This document shows, piece by piece, positions 15,824 to 23,589 of a stretch of 64,000 nt of DNA (positions within the stretch are counted from its first letter, which is position 1; the number at the start of each line of letters is the position of its first letter). Made by a program: the position numbers and the translations under genes. The DNA lies in assembly GCA_964431495.1 (NCBI GenBank), contig CAYSJU010000007.1, forward strand, positions 15,264 to 79,263. Direction: 5' to 3'. The notes below the pieces were generated by a model. It did no database searches, was not told where the DNA came from, and saw nothing but the letters and a program-made list of their open reading frames with translations. The stretch comes from CAYSJU01 sp964431495. Lineage in GTDB: Bacteria > Omnitrophota > Gorgyraeia > Tantalellales > Tantalellaceae.

Positions 15824-16657
15824 ATGGAAAAGAGATTGGGTAAAGGATTAGAGGCGTTGATTCCCGAAGACGCTAGTAAGCCCAAAGAAAAGGTAGCAAG
15901 CCTGAACTTAAATGAAATAGTTCCAAATCAGTTTCAGCCAAGAGAAAAATTCGGGCCGGAAGCGATGGAAGAATTAAGAAATTCAATTAAAGAAAAAGGG
16001 GTAATACAACCCGTGTTAGTCAGGCTAAAAGATGATGTGTATGAACTTATCGCGGGTGAACGAAGATGGCGTGCAGCCAAAGAGCTTCAAATGGGAGAGA
16101 TCCCAGCGATCATTAAAAGGGAGATAGATGATGTTTCAAGCCTGGAGATCTCCCTGATCGAAAACATCCAGCGAGAGGGACTTAATCCGATCGAAGAGGC
16201 CAAAGCATATAAGAGGTTCACCGAGAGGTTCAGCTATACGCTTGATCAGGTCGGCCAGATGGTCGGAAAAGATAAAACAACGGTTTCCAACAGCTTGCGT
16301 TTATTGACCCTGGACCAGGAGACACGGGATTATTTAAAAGCAGGAAAGATCACCACTGGCCACGCAAAGGTCCTGTTATCGATACAGAACGAATACAAGA
16401 GAAAAAAAATGGCGCAAACCATTATCAAGCATGGACTTTCCGTAAGACAGACTGAGCAGATGGTCAAGGCAAGGGCAGAGACGCGGAAAAAGATCAGCAA
16501 ACAGAAAGACCCGGAAATGCAGAGAATAGAAGACGAACTTCAGCACCGCCTCGGCACAAAAGTAAATATCCGCCACGGGAAAAAGAGGGGGCGGATCGAG
16601 ATCCAGTATTTTTCCAACGAGGATCTTGACAGGCTTCTGAATATTATTCTTGGATAG
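15824..16657 (+). CDS. parB: Chromosome partitioning protein ParB (Spo0J)
   Basis: ParB binds parS and spreads along DNA as a CTP-dependent clamp. The 277-residue protein starts MEKRLGKGLEALIPED, the usual family beginning. The CTP-binding domain has IVPNQFQPREKF and the AGERRWRAAK motif; ENIQREGLNPIEEAKAYK follows. The helix-turn-helix is around TLDQVGQMVGKDKTTVSNSLR, and the basic C-terminal dimerisation region ends YFSNEDLDRLLNIILG. The nearby palindromes are its probable targets. parAB are co-transcribed. Confidence 0.96.
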   Translation: MEKRLGKGLEALIPEDASKPKEKVASLNLNEIVPNQFQPREKFGPEAMEELRNSIKEKGVIQPVLVRLKDDVYELIAGERRWRAAKELQMGEIPAIIKREIDDVSSLEISLIENIQREGLNPIEEAKAYKRFTERFSYTLDQVGQMVGKDKTTVSNSLRLLTLDQETRDYLKAGKITTGHAKVLLSIQNEYKRKKMAQTIIKHGLSVRQTEQMVKARAETRKKISKQKDPEMQRIEDELQHRLGTKVNIRHGKKRGRIEIQYFSNEDLDRLLNIILG

Positions 16658-16676
16658 GCCCGACCCCTTATATTGC

Positions 16677-16706
16677 TTGACAAATATTCAAAAAAGTAGA
16701 GAATAT
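16677..16706 (+). promoter_or_regulatory. Probable promoter of the pyrimidine operon
   Basis: A perfect TTGACA (16677-16682) is followed after 18 bases by GAATAT (16701-16706); the better hexamer TATAAC at 16704 has a long 21-base spacing. It precedes the PyrR leader. Confidence 0.5.
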
Positions 16707-16725
16707 AACATTAGAGTCAGTAGAT

Positions 16726-16830
16726 AAACCTTTTAAATTGGTCCTGCGAGGCCGAAAAAGGAAGAAAATGGAGAAGCAAATAACTGTATGCGAAAAGCCT
16801 GCTTGTCAGTATGACAAGGAGGCTTTTTTA
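16726..16830 (+). promoter_or_regulatory. PyrR-type attenuator: binding loop plus intrinsic terminator
   Basis: The leader contains GGTCCTGCGAGGCCGAAAAA (16740-16759), matching the PyrR-binding loop known from Bacillus pyr leaders (GUCCUGUGAGGCUGACAAGG type), flanked by AAACCTTTT and AAGGAAG which can pair. It is followed at 16793-16830 by AAAAGCCTGCTTGTCA, a short loop and its complement TGACAAGGAGGCTTTTTTA, an intrinsic terminator. By the Bacillus model, UMP-bound PyrR would stabilise the first hairpin and allow termination before pyrR. That mode of action is inferred. Confidence 0.8.
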
Positions 16831-16861
16831 ATAGGGAGGGCAATATCGCGGGGATAGAAAA

Positions 16862-17413
16862 ATGAATGAGAAAAGAAAAAGAAAAATATTGGATAAAGAA
16901 GGAATAGAGAGGACCCTGAAGAGGATCGCCCACGAGATAATAGAGCAGAACAGGGGAACAAAAAATCTGGCCATAGTGGGCATCAGAAGCAGAGGCGCTT
17001 TTCTCGCGGAAAGAATAACCGCCAGGCTCAGGGAGATAGAAAAAGCCGAGATCCCCGTCGGGACGCTGGACATAACTTTGTACAGGGATGACCTTACGGA
17101 GATCGCGGAACAACCGGTATTCCTCGCCACGGAAATAAATTTTGACATAAACGGTAAAAAAATAATCCTCGTGGACGACGTGCTTTTTAGCGGACGAACG
17201 GTGAGATGCGCGCTGGACGCGCTGATCGATTTCGGCAGGCCCGCGAACATACAGCTGGCGGTCCTTATAGACAGGGGACACAGGGAGTTGCCGATCAGGC
17301 CGGATTACGTGGGAAAGAACATCCCCACGGCAATAAACGAGATAGTGGAAGTCCGGATCAAAGAGATCGACGGCGTTGAAGAAGTGATCATTTTTGAAGC
17401 CGGGCAGGAGTGA
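16862..17413 (+). CDS. pyrR: PyrR, pyrimidine operon regulator / uracil phosphoribosyltransferase
   Basis: PyrR senses UMP and binds the pyr leader RNA; many members also convert uracil plus PRPP to UMP. The 183 residues carry the PRPP loop IILVDDVLFSGRTVRCALDAL, the IVGIRSRGAFLAERI segment and the C-terminal RPDYVGKNIPTAINEIVEVR, all family hallmarks. It is the first gene of the pyrimidine operon and lies 32 bases after the attenuator terminator, so it probably controls its own operon. The next gene begins 4 bases after its stop. Confidence 0.95.
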   Translation: MNEKRKRKILDKEGIERTLKRIAHEIIEQNRGTKNLAIVGIRSRGAFLAERITARLREIEKAEIPVGTLDITLYRDDLTEIAEQPVFLATEINFDINGKKIILVDDVLFSGRTVRCALDALIDFGRPANIQLAVLIDRGHRELPIRPDYVGKNIPTAINEIVEVRIKEIDGVEEVIIFEAGQE

Positions 17414-17417
17414 AAAA

Positions 17418-18356
17418 ATGAAAGAAACCGCAGCATGGACAAAGAAACATCTTCTTGGCACAGAAGATCTGAGTAAAGAGGAAATTCAGCTGCTTCTCGA
17501 TCAGGCAAAAGGGTTCAAGGAGGTCCTGGAGAGGCCCATTCCCAAAGTTCCGACGCTCAGGGGCAGGACCATTGTCAACTTTTTTTGTGAGCCTTCCACC
17601 CGGACGCGTACCTCTTTTGAGCTTGCCGCGAAAAGGTTAAGCGCGGACACCGTGAATATTGTCGCGGCATCTTCAAGCTTTCTCAAGGGGGAGACCCTGA
17701 AGGATACGGTAAGGAACATAGAAGCGATGAAGGTCGACATGGTAATAATCCGTCATTCCTGCGCGGGCGCGGCGCTTTTTCTTTCCAGATGCGTCAATGC
17801 GTCAGTGATAAACGCCGGAGACGGGGCGCATGAGCACCCCACCCAGGCCCTTCTGGATGTTTTTACGATACAGGAAAAGATCGGGAACGTCAAAGGGTTG
17901 AAGGTCAGCATAATAGGAGACATAGCCCATTCAAGGGTGGCCCGGAGCAATATATGGGCGCTTACAAAACTTGGCGCGAATGTTACGGTATGCGGCCCAA
18001 AGACAATGATGCCGGTTGAGATAGAGAGACTCGGGGTAAAGGTAACGTATGACATCGGAGAAGCTCTCAGGGACGCGGATGTCCTTAATGTTCTGCGCCT
18101 CCAGCTGGAACGGCAGAAACAACCTGTGTTTGCGGGCACGCGGGAATATATCAAGTGTTTCGGGATAAACAAGGAGAAGCTGAAGGAACACGCTAAAGAG
18201 GACGTGCTGATATTGCACCCTGGACCGGTAAACAGGGGCGTGGAATTGAGCCAGGATGTGGCGGACGGGAAGTATTCGGTAATCCTAGACCAGGTTACCA
18301 ACGGTGTGGCTGTCAGAATGGCGGCACTTTTTCTGCTCAGCATGGTAAAAACGTAA
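17418..18356 (+). CDS. pyrB: Aspartate carbamoyltransferase catalytic subunit
   Basis: PyrB condenses carbamoyl phosphate with aspartate, the committed step of pyrimidine synthesis. From the ATG at 17418 the protein has 312 residues, the normal size of a catalytic chain. Carbamoyl-phosphate binding residues are in CEPSTRTRTSFE; SSSFLKGETLKDT carries the mobile lysine loop, and HEHPTQALLD and HPGPVNRGVE are diagnostic. AGGAG lies 8 bases before this ATG; an in-frame upstream ATG (17394) would lie inside pyrR and lacks such a site. No regulatory pyrI gene is nearby, fitting PyrR-based control. Confidence 0.95.
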   Translation: MKETAAWTKKHLLGTEDLSKEEIQLLLDQAKGFKEVLERPIPKVPTLRGRTIVNFFCEPSTRTRTSFELAAKRLSADTVNIVAASSSFLKGETLKDTVRNIEAMKVDMVIIRHSCAGAALFLSRCVNASVINAGDGAHEHPTQALLDVFTIQEKIGNVKGLKVSIIGDIAHSRVARSNIWALTKLGANVTVCGPKTMMPVEIERLGVKVTYDIGEALRDADVLNVLRLQLERQKQPVFAGTREYIKCFGINKEKLKEHAKEDVLILHPGPVNRGVELSQDVADGKYSVILDQVTNGVAVRMAALFLLSMVKT

Positions 18357-18452
18357 AAAACAGGCAAAAAAACGGCAAAAATTAAAACAACAAAAGCACA
18401 GATAATGGTTTCCCAAAAAACACCGAAAAATAAGCCAAAAGTGGAGCAAAGA

Positions 18453-19739
18453 ATGAAGATATTGATAAAAAACGGGCGAATAGTGGATCCTTCGCAAGAT
18501 ATAGATACGAAGAAAGATATCCTGTTGAACAAGGGCAAAGTGGTCAAAATAGACAAAGATATCAAGGAAAAAGATGTTAGGATAATAAACGCTGAAAACA
18601 TGATCGTAGCGCCCGGCCTGGTAGATATGCACGTCCATTTGCGGGAGCCGGGGCGGGAGGACCAGGAGACAATCGAGACAGGGCTCAGGGCCGCTGTTGT
18701 GGGCGGGTTTACCACAGTATGCGCGATGCCTAACACAGAGCCGCCGTGCGACAGCCAGGCCCAGGCAAAATTCCTGATCGAGAAAGCGCAAATGACCGGA
18801 ATAGCGAACCTCCTCCCGATCGGGACAATAACCAGGAAGCGTGAAGGAAAAGAGATCGCGGAGATGAAGGAACTGAAGGATGCGGGGTGTCCGGCGGTGT
18901 CTGATGATGGAATGCCTGTTGAGGATTCAATACTAATGCGAAAGGCCCAGGAATACGCCTCAATGGTCGGACTTTTGGTAATATCTCATTCTGAAGACCG
19001 GTCTCTTTCCGGGGAAGGGGTCATGCATGAAGGATACTGGTCCACTGTTCTGGGACTGACTCCGATACCGGCTGTGGCGGAAAGTACGGCCGTGGAAAGG
19101 GACATACAGATAGCGAAACTGACCGGGGCGAACCTGCATATAGCCCATGTGAGCGCAAAGGAAAGCGTTGAAATAATAAGGCAGGCCAAGAAGAAAGGCA
19201 TTAAGGTAACGGCGGAAGTCACTCCGCATCATCTTACGCTTAAGGACGAAGATCTGGCAGCGTATGATACAAACATGAAGATCAATCCGCCGCTGCGATC
19301 AAAAGAAGACGTAGAAGCGCTCAAGAACGGCCTGAAGGACGGGACCATAGACGCGATCGCGACCGATCACGCGCCGCACCTGGAAAACGAGAAGGAAAAA
19401 GAGTTTGATTACGCGCCCTTCGGCATGATAGGGCTGGAAACAGCGCTGTCCCTTTGCGTGATGGAGCTGGTGGATAAAGGACATCTGGACTGGCCTGGCC
19501 TCATACGGAAAATGTCGACCAACCCCTGCGGGATACTTAAATATGAGAGAGGAACGTTAAAAGAAGGAGCCGAAGCGGACATAGTTATCATCGATCCTGA
19601 CAAAGAATGGGTCTATGATAAAAAGGAAATACAATCCCGTTCCAGCAATTCTCCTTTTGTCGGCAGGAAGATGAAGGCCAAAGCGGAGTATGTTATCGTC
19701 GGGGGGAGGATCGTTGTCCGGGAAGGGAAAGTAGTTTAA
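18453..19739 (+). CDS. pyrC: Dihydroorotase
   Basis: PyrC closes carbamoyl aspartate to dihydroorotate. The 428-residue protein is of the amidohydrolase class I type usual in PyrR operons. The metal-binding HxH is in DMHVHLREPG (about residue 58), followed by FTTVCAMPNT, AHVSAKES and the catalytic-Asp segment DAIATDHAPH. GGAG lies 6 bases before ATG 18453, which gives the usual MKILIKNGRIVDPS start; an upstream ATG at 18405 adds 16 residues with no family match. The 96-base gap after pyrB holds no hairpin of note. Confidence 0.95.
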   Translation: MKILIKNGRIVDPSQDIDTKKDILLNKGKVVKIDKDIKEKDVRIINAENMIVAPGLVDMHVHLREPGREDQETIETGLRAAVVGGFTTVCAMPNTEPPCDSQAQAKFLIEKAQMTGIANLLPIGTITRKREGKEIAEMKELKDAGCPAVSDDGMPVEDSILMRKAQEYASMVGLLVISHSEDRSLSGEGVMHEGYWSTVLGLTPIPAVAESTAVERDIQIAKLTGANLHIAHVSAKESVEIIRQAKKKGIKVTAEVTPHHLTLKDEDLAAYDTNMKINPPLRSKEDVEALKNGLKDGTIDAIATDHAPHLENEKEKEFDYAPFGMIGLETALSLCVMELVDKGHLDWPGLIRKMSTNPCGILKYERGTLKEGAEADIVIIDPDKEWVYDKKEIQSRSSNSPFVGRKMKAKAEYVIVGGRIVVREGKVV

Positions 19740-19782
19740 AAACAAAATATCATTCCGTGCTTGGCACAGTCTGTTCGCGGGG

Positions 19783-20277
19783 ATGACAAATGAGATGGCC
19801 ATGGGAAAAGCCGTTTTTATCACAACAAGGGAGTTGGGCAAACTGGCAAAATGGTTAAGGGTCCTGGGATACGACAGTGTCTACTACGGCGGCACAAAGG
19901 AAAGCGATCTTATCATACAGGCCATCAGGGACAGGCGGAACCTTCTCACCAGGAGCGAGAGGCTGACAAAATACAAAGGCATTCAGGTGATCGTGATAAC
20001 AAGCGATCATGTTGAGGAACAGATGGAGCAGGTCGTCAGAGAACTCGGCCTTGCTTTGGACGAGGAAAAGCTGTTCACCCGGTGCGTGGGATGCAATTCC
20101 GAGCTGTCGGATATCGAAAAACAGGCTGTGAGGGGAAAGGTCCCGGAGTATATTTTTAATACCGAGGAAGACTTTAAGCAGTGCCTGAAATGCGGGAAGA
20201 TCTTCTGGAAAGGGACCCACTGGGACAACGTGGAACGCAAATTCCGGGAATTGCAGGGGAGATCGGAGGTCGGATAA
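19783..20277 (+). CDS. Mut7-C-like (PIN-fold) protein with zinc ribbon
   Basis: The family has a C-terminal PIN-related RNase domain followed by a zinc ribbon. RELGKLAKWLRVLGYD, RRNLLTRSERL and VITSDHVEEQM fit its order, and the C-terminus has two CxxC pairs (CVGC and CLKC) with WKGTHWDNV, the usual ending. The aspartates expected in the first strand (usual F..D..LG) and after LLTR (usual LLTRD) read Thr and Ser here, so catalysis is doubtful. The start is uncertain: ATG codons at 19783, 19795 and 19801 are all possible. The gene sits inside the pyrimidine operon; why is unknown. Confidence 0.8.
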   Translation: MTNEMAMGKAVFITTRELGKLAKWLRVLGYDSVYYGGTKESDLIIQAIRDRRNLLTRSERLTKYKGIQVIVITSDHVEEQMEQVVRELGLALDEEKLFTRCVGCNSELSDIEKQAVRGKVPEYIFNTEEDFKQCLKCGKIFWKGTHWDNVERKFRELQGRSEVG

Positions 20278-20290
20278 ATTCGACCCCTAC
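20268..20290. repeat. Second copy of the GTAGGGGTCG-type repeat
   Basis: The reverse complement reads GTAGGGGTCGAATTTATCCG, close to 8197-8214. It contains an internal inverted repeat (GGTCGGAT/ATTCGACC) and overlaps the end of the Mut7-C-like gene, supplying its TAA stop. Confidence 0.45.
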
Positions 20291-20291
20291 A

Positions 20292-21128
20292 ATGATGAAA
20301 ACAACAAAAAAAATAATAAAAGCGGAGATTCTATCCAACAGAATGATCGCTCCTGATCATTATGTCATGAAGATCGGATCGCCATGGCTGACCAGGAACG
20401 CTAAACCCGGGCAGTTCGTGAACGTCAGGGTTCAGGAAGGCGTGACAGATCCCTTGCTCCGCGTACCCCTGGGCATCCACAGAAAGGATAAAAAAGGGAT
20501 ATCTCTTTTATACAAGACCGTGGGTCCGGGGACAGAACTCCTGGCTCGCAGGAGAAAAGGCGAGATCGTAGATGTGCTGGGCCCTCTGGGAAAAGGATTT
20601 GATATTTCCCCGGTAACAGGGGGAAAAGGCACTACGGCGGTCATTGTGGCGGGAGGACAGGGGGTAGCGCCTCTTTTCGCGCTCGCGGAGGCGATATTAT
20701 CAAAAAAAAAGAAGGTCGATCTCTTTTTAGGAGCAAGGAGCGGGGAGCATATTGTGTGTGAAAAGGACCTGAAACGGCTCGGGGCAAAGGTATATGTTGC
20801 CACGGAGGACGGCAGCCGCGGAAAAAAAGGACGCGTCACGGATTTCCTGAAAGAACACCTTAAACGCACGACGCACGACGCACGACGCACGACGATATTC
20901 GCCTGCGGGCCAAAACCCATGCTGGCAGCCGTCGCGAAAGAGGCCGCGAGATACGGGATACCCGCTCAGGTGACGATCGACGCCTACATGGCGTGCGGCA
21001 TAGGCGCGTGCCGGGGTTGCGCCGTGGAAACGACCGAAGGGATAAAGCTGGCGTGTGAAGACGGGCCGGTCTTTAACGCGGGGATCATCAAGTGGGACGC
21101 GGAGCGACGGGGGATGTGTGATGAGTGA
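20292..21128 (+). CDS. pyrK: Dihydroorotate dehydrogenase electron transfer subunit
   Basis: PyrK passes electrons from class 1B dihydroorotate dehydrogenase (PyrD) to NAD through FAD and a 2Fe-2S cluster. From ATG 20292 the protein has 278 residues. The FAD region includes NAKPGQFVNVRV and PLLRVPLGIH, the NAD region GGQGVAPLFALAEA and FACGPKPMLAAV, and the cluster ligands lie in CGIGACRGCAVE and LACEDGPVF. ATG-ATG at the start leaves a one-codon ambiguity; the longer open frame upstream overlaps the Mut7-C gene. A run of 7-base repeats lies within the gene. pyrD overlaps its 3' end by 8 bases. Confidence 0.94.
   Translation: MMKTTKKIIKAEILSNRMIAPDHYVMKIGSPWLTRNAKPGQFVNVRVQEGVTDPLLRVPLGIHRKDKKGISLLYKTVGPGTELLARRRKGEIVDVLGPLGKGFDISPVTGGKGTTAVIVAGGQGVAPLFALAEAILSKKKKVDLFLGARSGEHIVCEKDLKRLGAKVYVATEDGSRGKKGRVTDFLKEHLKRTTHDARRTTIFACGPKPMLAAVAKEAARYGIPAQVTIDAYMACGIGACRGCAVETTEGIKLACEDGPVFNAGIIKWDAERRGMCDE
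20864..20894 (+). repeat. 7-bp tandem repeat inside pyrK
   Basis: ACGCACG is repeated four times with three further bases, 31 bases in all. It encodes part of HLKRTTHDARRTTIF, a linker just before the FACGPKPM motif. As 7 is not a multiple of 3, gain or loss of a unit would shift the frame. Confidence 0.9.
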
Positions 21129-22089
21129 TGAAGAAATGTCCGAGGAATCCATGGAGAAGATGGACCTAAAGGTAAAAATAGGAAAGACGGTATTTAAAAA
21201 CCCGATATGGGTCGCCTCGGGAACGTTCGGTAACGGCGAAGAATTTCAGGAGTTTGTAAACCTTGATAATGTCGGCGCGGTCATCACAAAGACGGTTACC
21301 CTCTACGAGCGGGAAGGGAATCCGTCGCCGAGATTAGTCGAAACCCCGTCGGGATTATTGAATTCCATAGGGCTTGAAAATAAAGGCATCCGAAAATTTA
21401 AAAAAGAGAAGCTGCCCTACCTTAAGAGACTCAAAACAAGAACCATCGCAAGCGTTGCGGGAGAGATAGAAGAGGAGTTCGTCAGATGCACGCAAGAACT
21501 GACCGGCATGGAATGCCCGGACGCGATAGAGCTTAACCTTTCCTGCCCGAATGTGGCGCATAAAGGAGGGGAAAACCGTTTGTTCGCGCAGGACCCCGCG
21601 GTCACGGAGAGGATAGTATCAGCCGTCCGCCGCAAGACCACGTCCACATTGATAGTAAAACTCACGCCCAATGTCACGGACATCAGTGAAACGGCAAAGG
21701 CGGCGCGGGCCGGAGGAGCTGACGCAGTATCGCTTGTTAATACATATTTGGGGATGGCCGTGGATGCCGAGGCGATGAAACCATGCCTGGGGAACGTGAC
21801 CGGGGGAGTGAGCGGTCCCGCGATAAAACCAATGGCGCTGAAAGCCGTGTGGGATGTTTATAATAATGTGGACATCCCCGTAATAGGGATCGGCGGCATA
21901 ATGACCGGGCGGGACGCGGCTGAATTCATGCTGTGCGGGGCGAGTGCTGTCCAGGTGGGCACGGTCAATCTGGTGGAACCAACGGCCCATGAAAGAATAT
22001 TGAAAGAGTTTGTCGCGTATTTGCGGAGGAAGAAGATAAAAAGGGCGGGGGCGCTGGTAGGGAAACTTAAAACGCGTAGAAAGAGCTGA
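21121..22089 (+). CDS. pyrD: Dihydroorotate dehydrogenase, class 1B catalytic subunit
   Basis: PyrD oxidises dihydroorotate to orotate with FMN; pairing with PyrK makes it the NAD-linked class 1B type. The product has 322 residues from ATG 21121. Residues include NPIWVASGTFGNG, TKTVTLYEREGNPSPR, NSIGLENKG, and NLSCPNV, whose Cys is the class 1 catalytic base. VGIGGIMTGRDAAEFMLCGASAVQVGT (read as two parts) binds the FMN phosphate. The start overlaps pyrK; a later ATG in MEKMDLKVKIG with GAGGAAT upstream is an alternative that would match family starts better. Confidence 0.95.
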   Translation: MSDEEMSEESMEKMDLKVKIGKTVFKNPIWVASGTFGNGEEFQEFVNLDNVGAVITKTVTLYEREGNPSPRLVETPSGLLNSIGLENKGIRKFKKEKLPYLKRLKTRTIASVAGEIEEEFVRCTQELTGMECPDAIELNLSCPNVAHKGGENRLFAQDPAVTERIVSAVRRKTTSTLIVKLTPNVTDISETAKAARAGGADAVSLVNTYLGMAVDAEAMKPCLGNVTGGVSGPAIKPMALKAVWDVYNNVDIPVIGIGGIMTGRDAAEFMLCGASAVQVGTVNLVEPTAHERILKEFVAYLRRKKIKRAGALVGKLKTRRKS

Positions 22090-22092
22090 TCA

Positions 22093-22130
22093 GTCCATGG
22101 TCGATAGTCCATAGTCCATCGATAGGAAAA
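22093..22130. repeat. Short palindromic repeat of GTCCATAGTC type
   Basis: The pyrD-pyrF gap holds GTCCATGGTCGATAGTCCAT followed by AGTCCATCGAT, composed of repeats and inverted repeats of GATAGTCCAT. It resembles the palindrome at 23499-23550 in word content. Confidence 0.4.
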
Positions 22131-22137
22131 GGAAAGA

Positions 22138-22845
22138 ATGAGCGGGAAAAACAAGTTGATTGTAGCGCTTGACGTAGATAGTCAAGATAAATGCCTCGAA
22201 GTGATAGACATCCTCTCCCCCGAGGTCGATATCTTCAAGGTGGGGATAGCCCCTTTTACGGATTTTGGACATGCTATCCTGGACAAGCTGAAAGAAAAAG
22301 GCAAAAAGGTCTTTTTAGATCTGAAATTTCATGATATCCCGAATACTGTCAGGAACGCTGTTTGTGTTGCGGCCCGCAAAGATGTTTTCATGATGAATGT
22401 TCATTGTCTCGGGGGAAAAAGCATGCTGGAGCAGGCGGTAAAAGGCGCCGGGCAGGGGGCTTCGGGAAAAGGAAGGCCACTGTTACTCGGGGTTACCATA
22501 TTGACAAGCATGGATGAAGAAGGGATAAGGGAGATCGGACTGGCAGGCACTGTAGGGGACAGGGTTACAGGCTTCGCGGAAATGGCCAAAGACGCCGGCC
22601 TGGACGGCGTAGTTGCCTCGGCAAAAGAAACAGGGATGATAAAGGAAAAACTTGGCAAAGATTTTATCGTTGTTACCCCGGGGATACGGCCCGAATGGTC
22701 TTCTGCCGGCGATCAGAAAAGAATCGTAACGCCGAGGCAGGCGATAGAGAACGGGTCCGACTATATCGTTGTGGGGCGGCCGGTCATACAGGATAAAGAT
22801 CCGCTGGCCGCGGCGAAAAAGATAATTGAAGAGATAGGAGGATAG
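22138..22845 (+). CDS. pyrF: Orotidine 5'-phosphate decarboxylase
   Basis: PyrF makes UMP from OMP. The 235 residues are normal for the short bacterial type. LIVALDVDS is the first strand, VFLDLKFHDIPNTV contains the catalytic Lys-Asp pair, and VVTPGIRPEWSSAGDQKRI with GSDYIVVGRPVIQ forms the phosphate-binding loops. AGGAAAGGAAAG precedes the ATG. The enzyme completes the de novo pathway together with pyrE immediately downstream. Confidence 0.96.
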   Translation: MSGKNKLIVALDVDSQDKCLEVIDILSPEVDIFKVGIAPFTDFGHAILDKLKEKGKKVFLDLKFHDIPNTVRNAVCVAARKDVFMMNVHCLGGKSMLEQAVKGAGQGASGKGRPLLLGVTILTSMDEEGIREIGLAGTVGDRVTGFAEMAKDAGLDGVVASAKETGMIKEKLGKDFIVVTPGIRPEWSSAGDQKRIVTPRQAIENGSDYIVVGRPVIQDKDPLAAAKKIIEEIGG

Positions 22846-22856
22846 GGTCAGGCACC

Positions 22857-22888
22857 GTCATTCCTGCGGAAACAGGGGCAGGAATGAC
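22857..22888. repeat. Hairpin between pyrF and pyrE
   Basis: GTCATTCCTGC and GCAGGAATGAC are a perfect 11-base inverted repeat with a 10-base loop, followed by AATTTTG. It may be a repeat element or a weak terminator that lowers pyrE expression. Confidence 0.45.
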
Positions 22889-22908
22889 AATTTTGATAAG
22901 GAGAGACC

Positions 22909-23487
22909 ATGCAGGAGATGGAAATAATGGAGATATTCAAAAAGAGCGGTGCGTACAAGCAGGGGCATTTCAAGCTTTCCAGCAGCCTTCATTCAGGGGT
23001 GTATCTGCAGTGCGCGTTTATCTTCCAGGACCCGGTCGTTTCGATGCGGATCTGCGGGGCCCTGGCAGAGAAGTTCAAAGCCGACAAGCCGGATGTGGTA
23101 ATAGGTCCGGCCATGGGAGGGATAATTTTCGCGTACGAGATGGCCAGGGCGTTAGGGGCCCGGGCCATGTTCACTGAAAGGAATGACGAAGGAAAGATGG
23201 CCATGCGAAGAGGTTTTATCGTGAGCCCCAAGAACAGGGTGCTTATCGCGGAGGATGTGCTCACCACGGGGAAGTCCGTAAAAGAAGTCATGGACCTCCT
23301 GAAGCAGGACAGTGTAATTCCTGTGGGCATAGCAAGCATCGTGGATAGAAGCCTTAAAAAGACAGATTTTGATGGCGTTAAACATGAAAGCCTGATAAAA
23401 TTTAATATTCCGGTTTTTGAAGAAAAGGAGTGCCCGCTTTGCAAGGAGGGTATTCCGGTCGCGAAGCCGGGATCGAGGAGAAAGTAG
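22909..23487 (+). CDS. pyrE: Orotate phosphoribosyltransferase
   Basis: PyrE joins orotate to PRPP to give OMP. The 192-residue protein has the PRPP motif VLIAEDVLTTGKSVKEV, GPAMGGIIFAYEMARALGA, and FTERNDEGKMAMRRGF, matching the family of GKx-RGF type. GGAGAG lies 7 bases before the chosen ATG. The gene ends the pyrimidine operon; carA and carB are not in this window. Confidence 0.95.
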   Translation: MQEMEIMEIFKKSGAYKQGHFKLSSSLHSGVYLQCAFIFQDPVVSMRICGALAEKFKADKPDVVIGPAMGGIIFAYEMARALGARAMFTERNDEGKMAMRRGFIVSPKNRVLIAEDVLTTGKSVKEVMDLLKQDSVIPVGIASIVDRSLKKTDFDGVKHESLIKFNIPVFEEKECPLCKEGIPVAKPGSRRK

Positions 23488-23498
23488 ATAATAAAAGA

Positions 23499-23550
23499 GT
23501 CAATAGTCTATAGCCGATGGCCGATGGACTATAGACCATTGACTATTGAC
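23499..23550. repeat. Palindromic element between pyrE and the V-ATPase operon
   Basis: GTCAATAGTCTATAG (23499-23513) pairs with CTATAGACCATTGAC (23529-23543) with one mismatch; the sequence continues TATTGAC, repeating the arm end. The loop contains a direct repeat of GGCCGATGG-like sequence. It may separate the pyr and atp operons. Confidence 0.6.
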
Positions 23551-23589
23551 CGAGCAGGCCTATAGGGAGGATTAACCAAGGAGACCATT

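Noticed and set aside
17753..18736. Minus-strand frame of 327 codons opposite pyrB and pyrC
   Set aside because: Antisense shadow of two secure enzymes.
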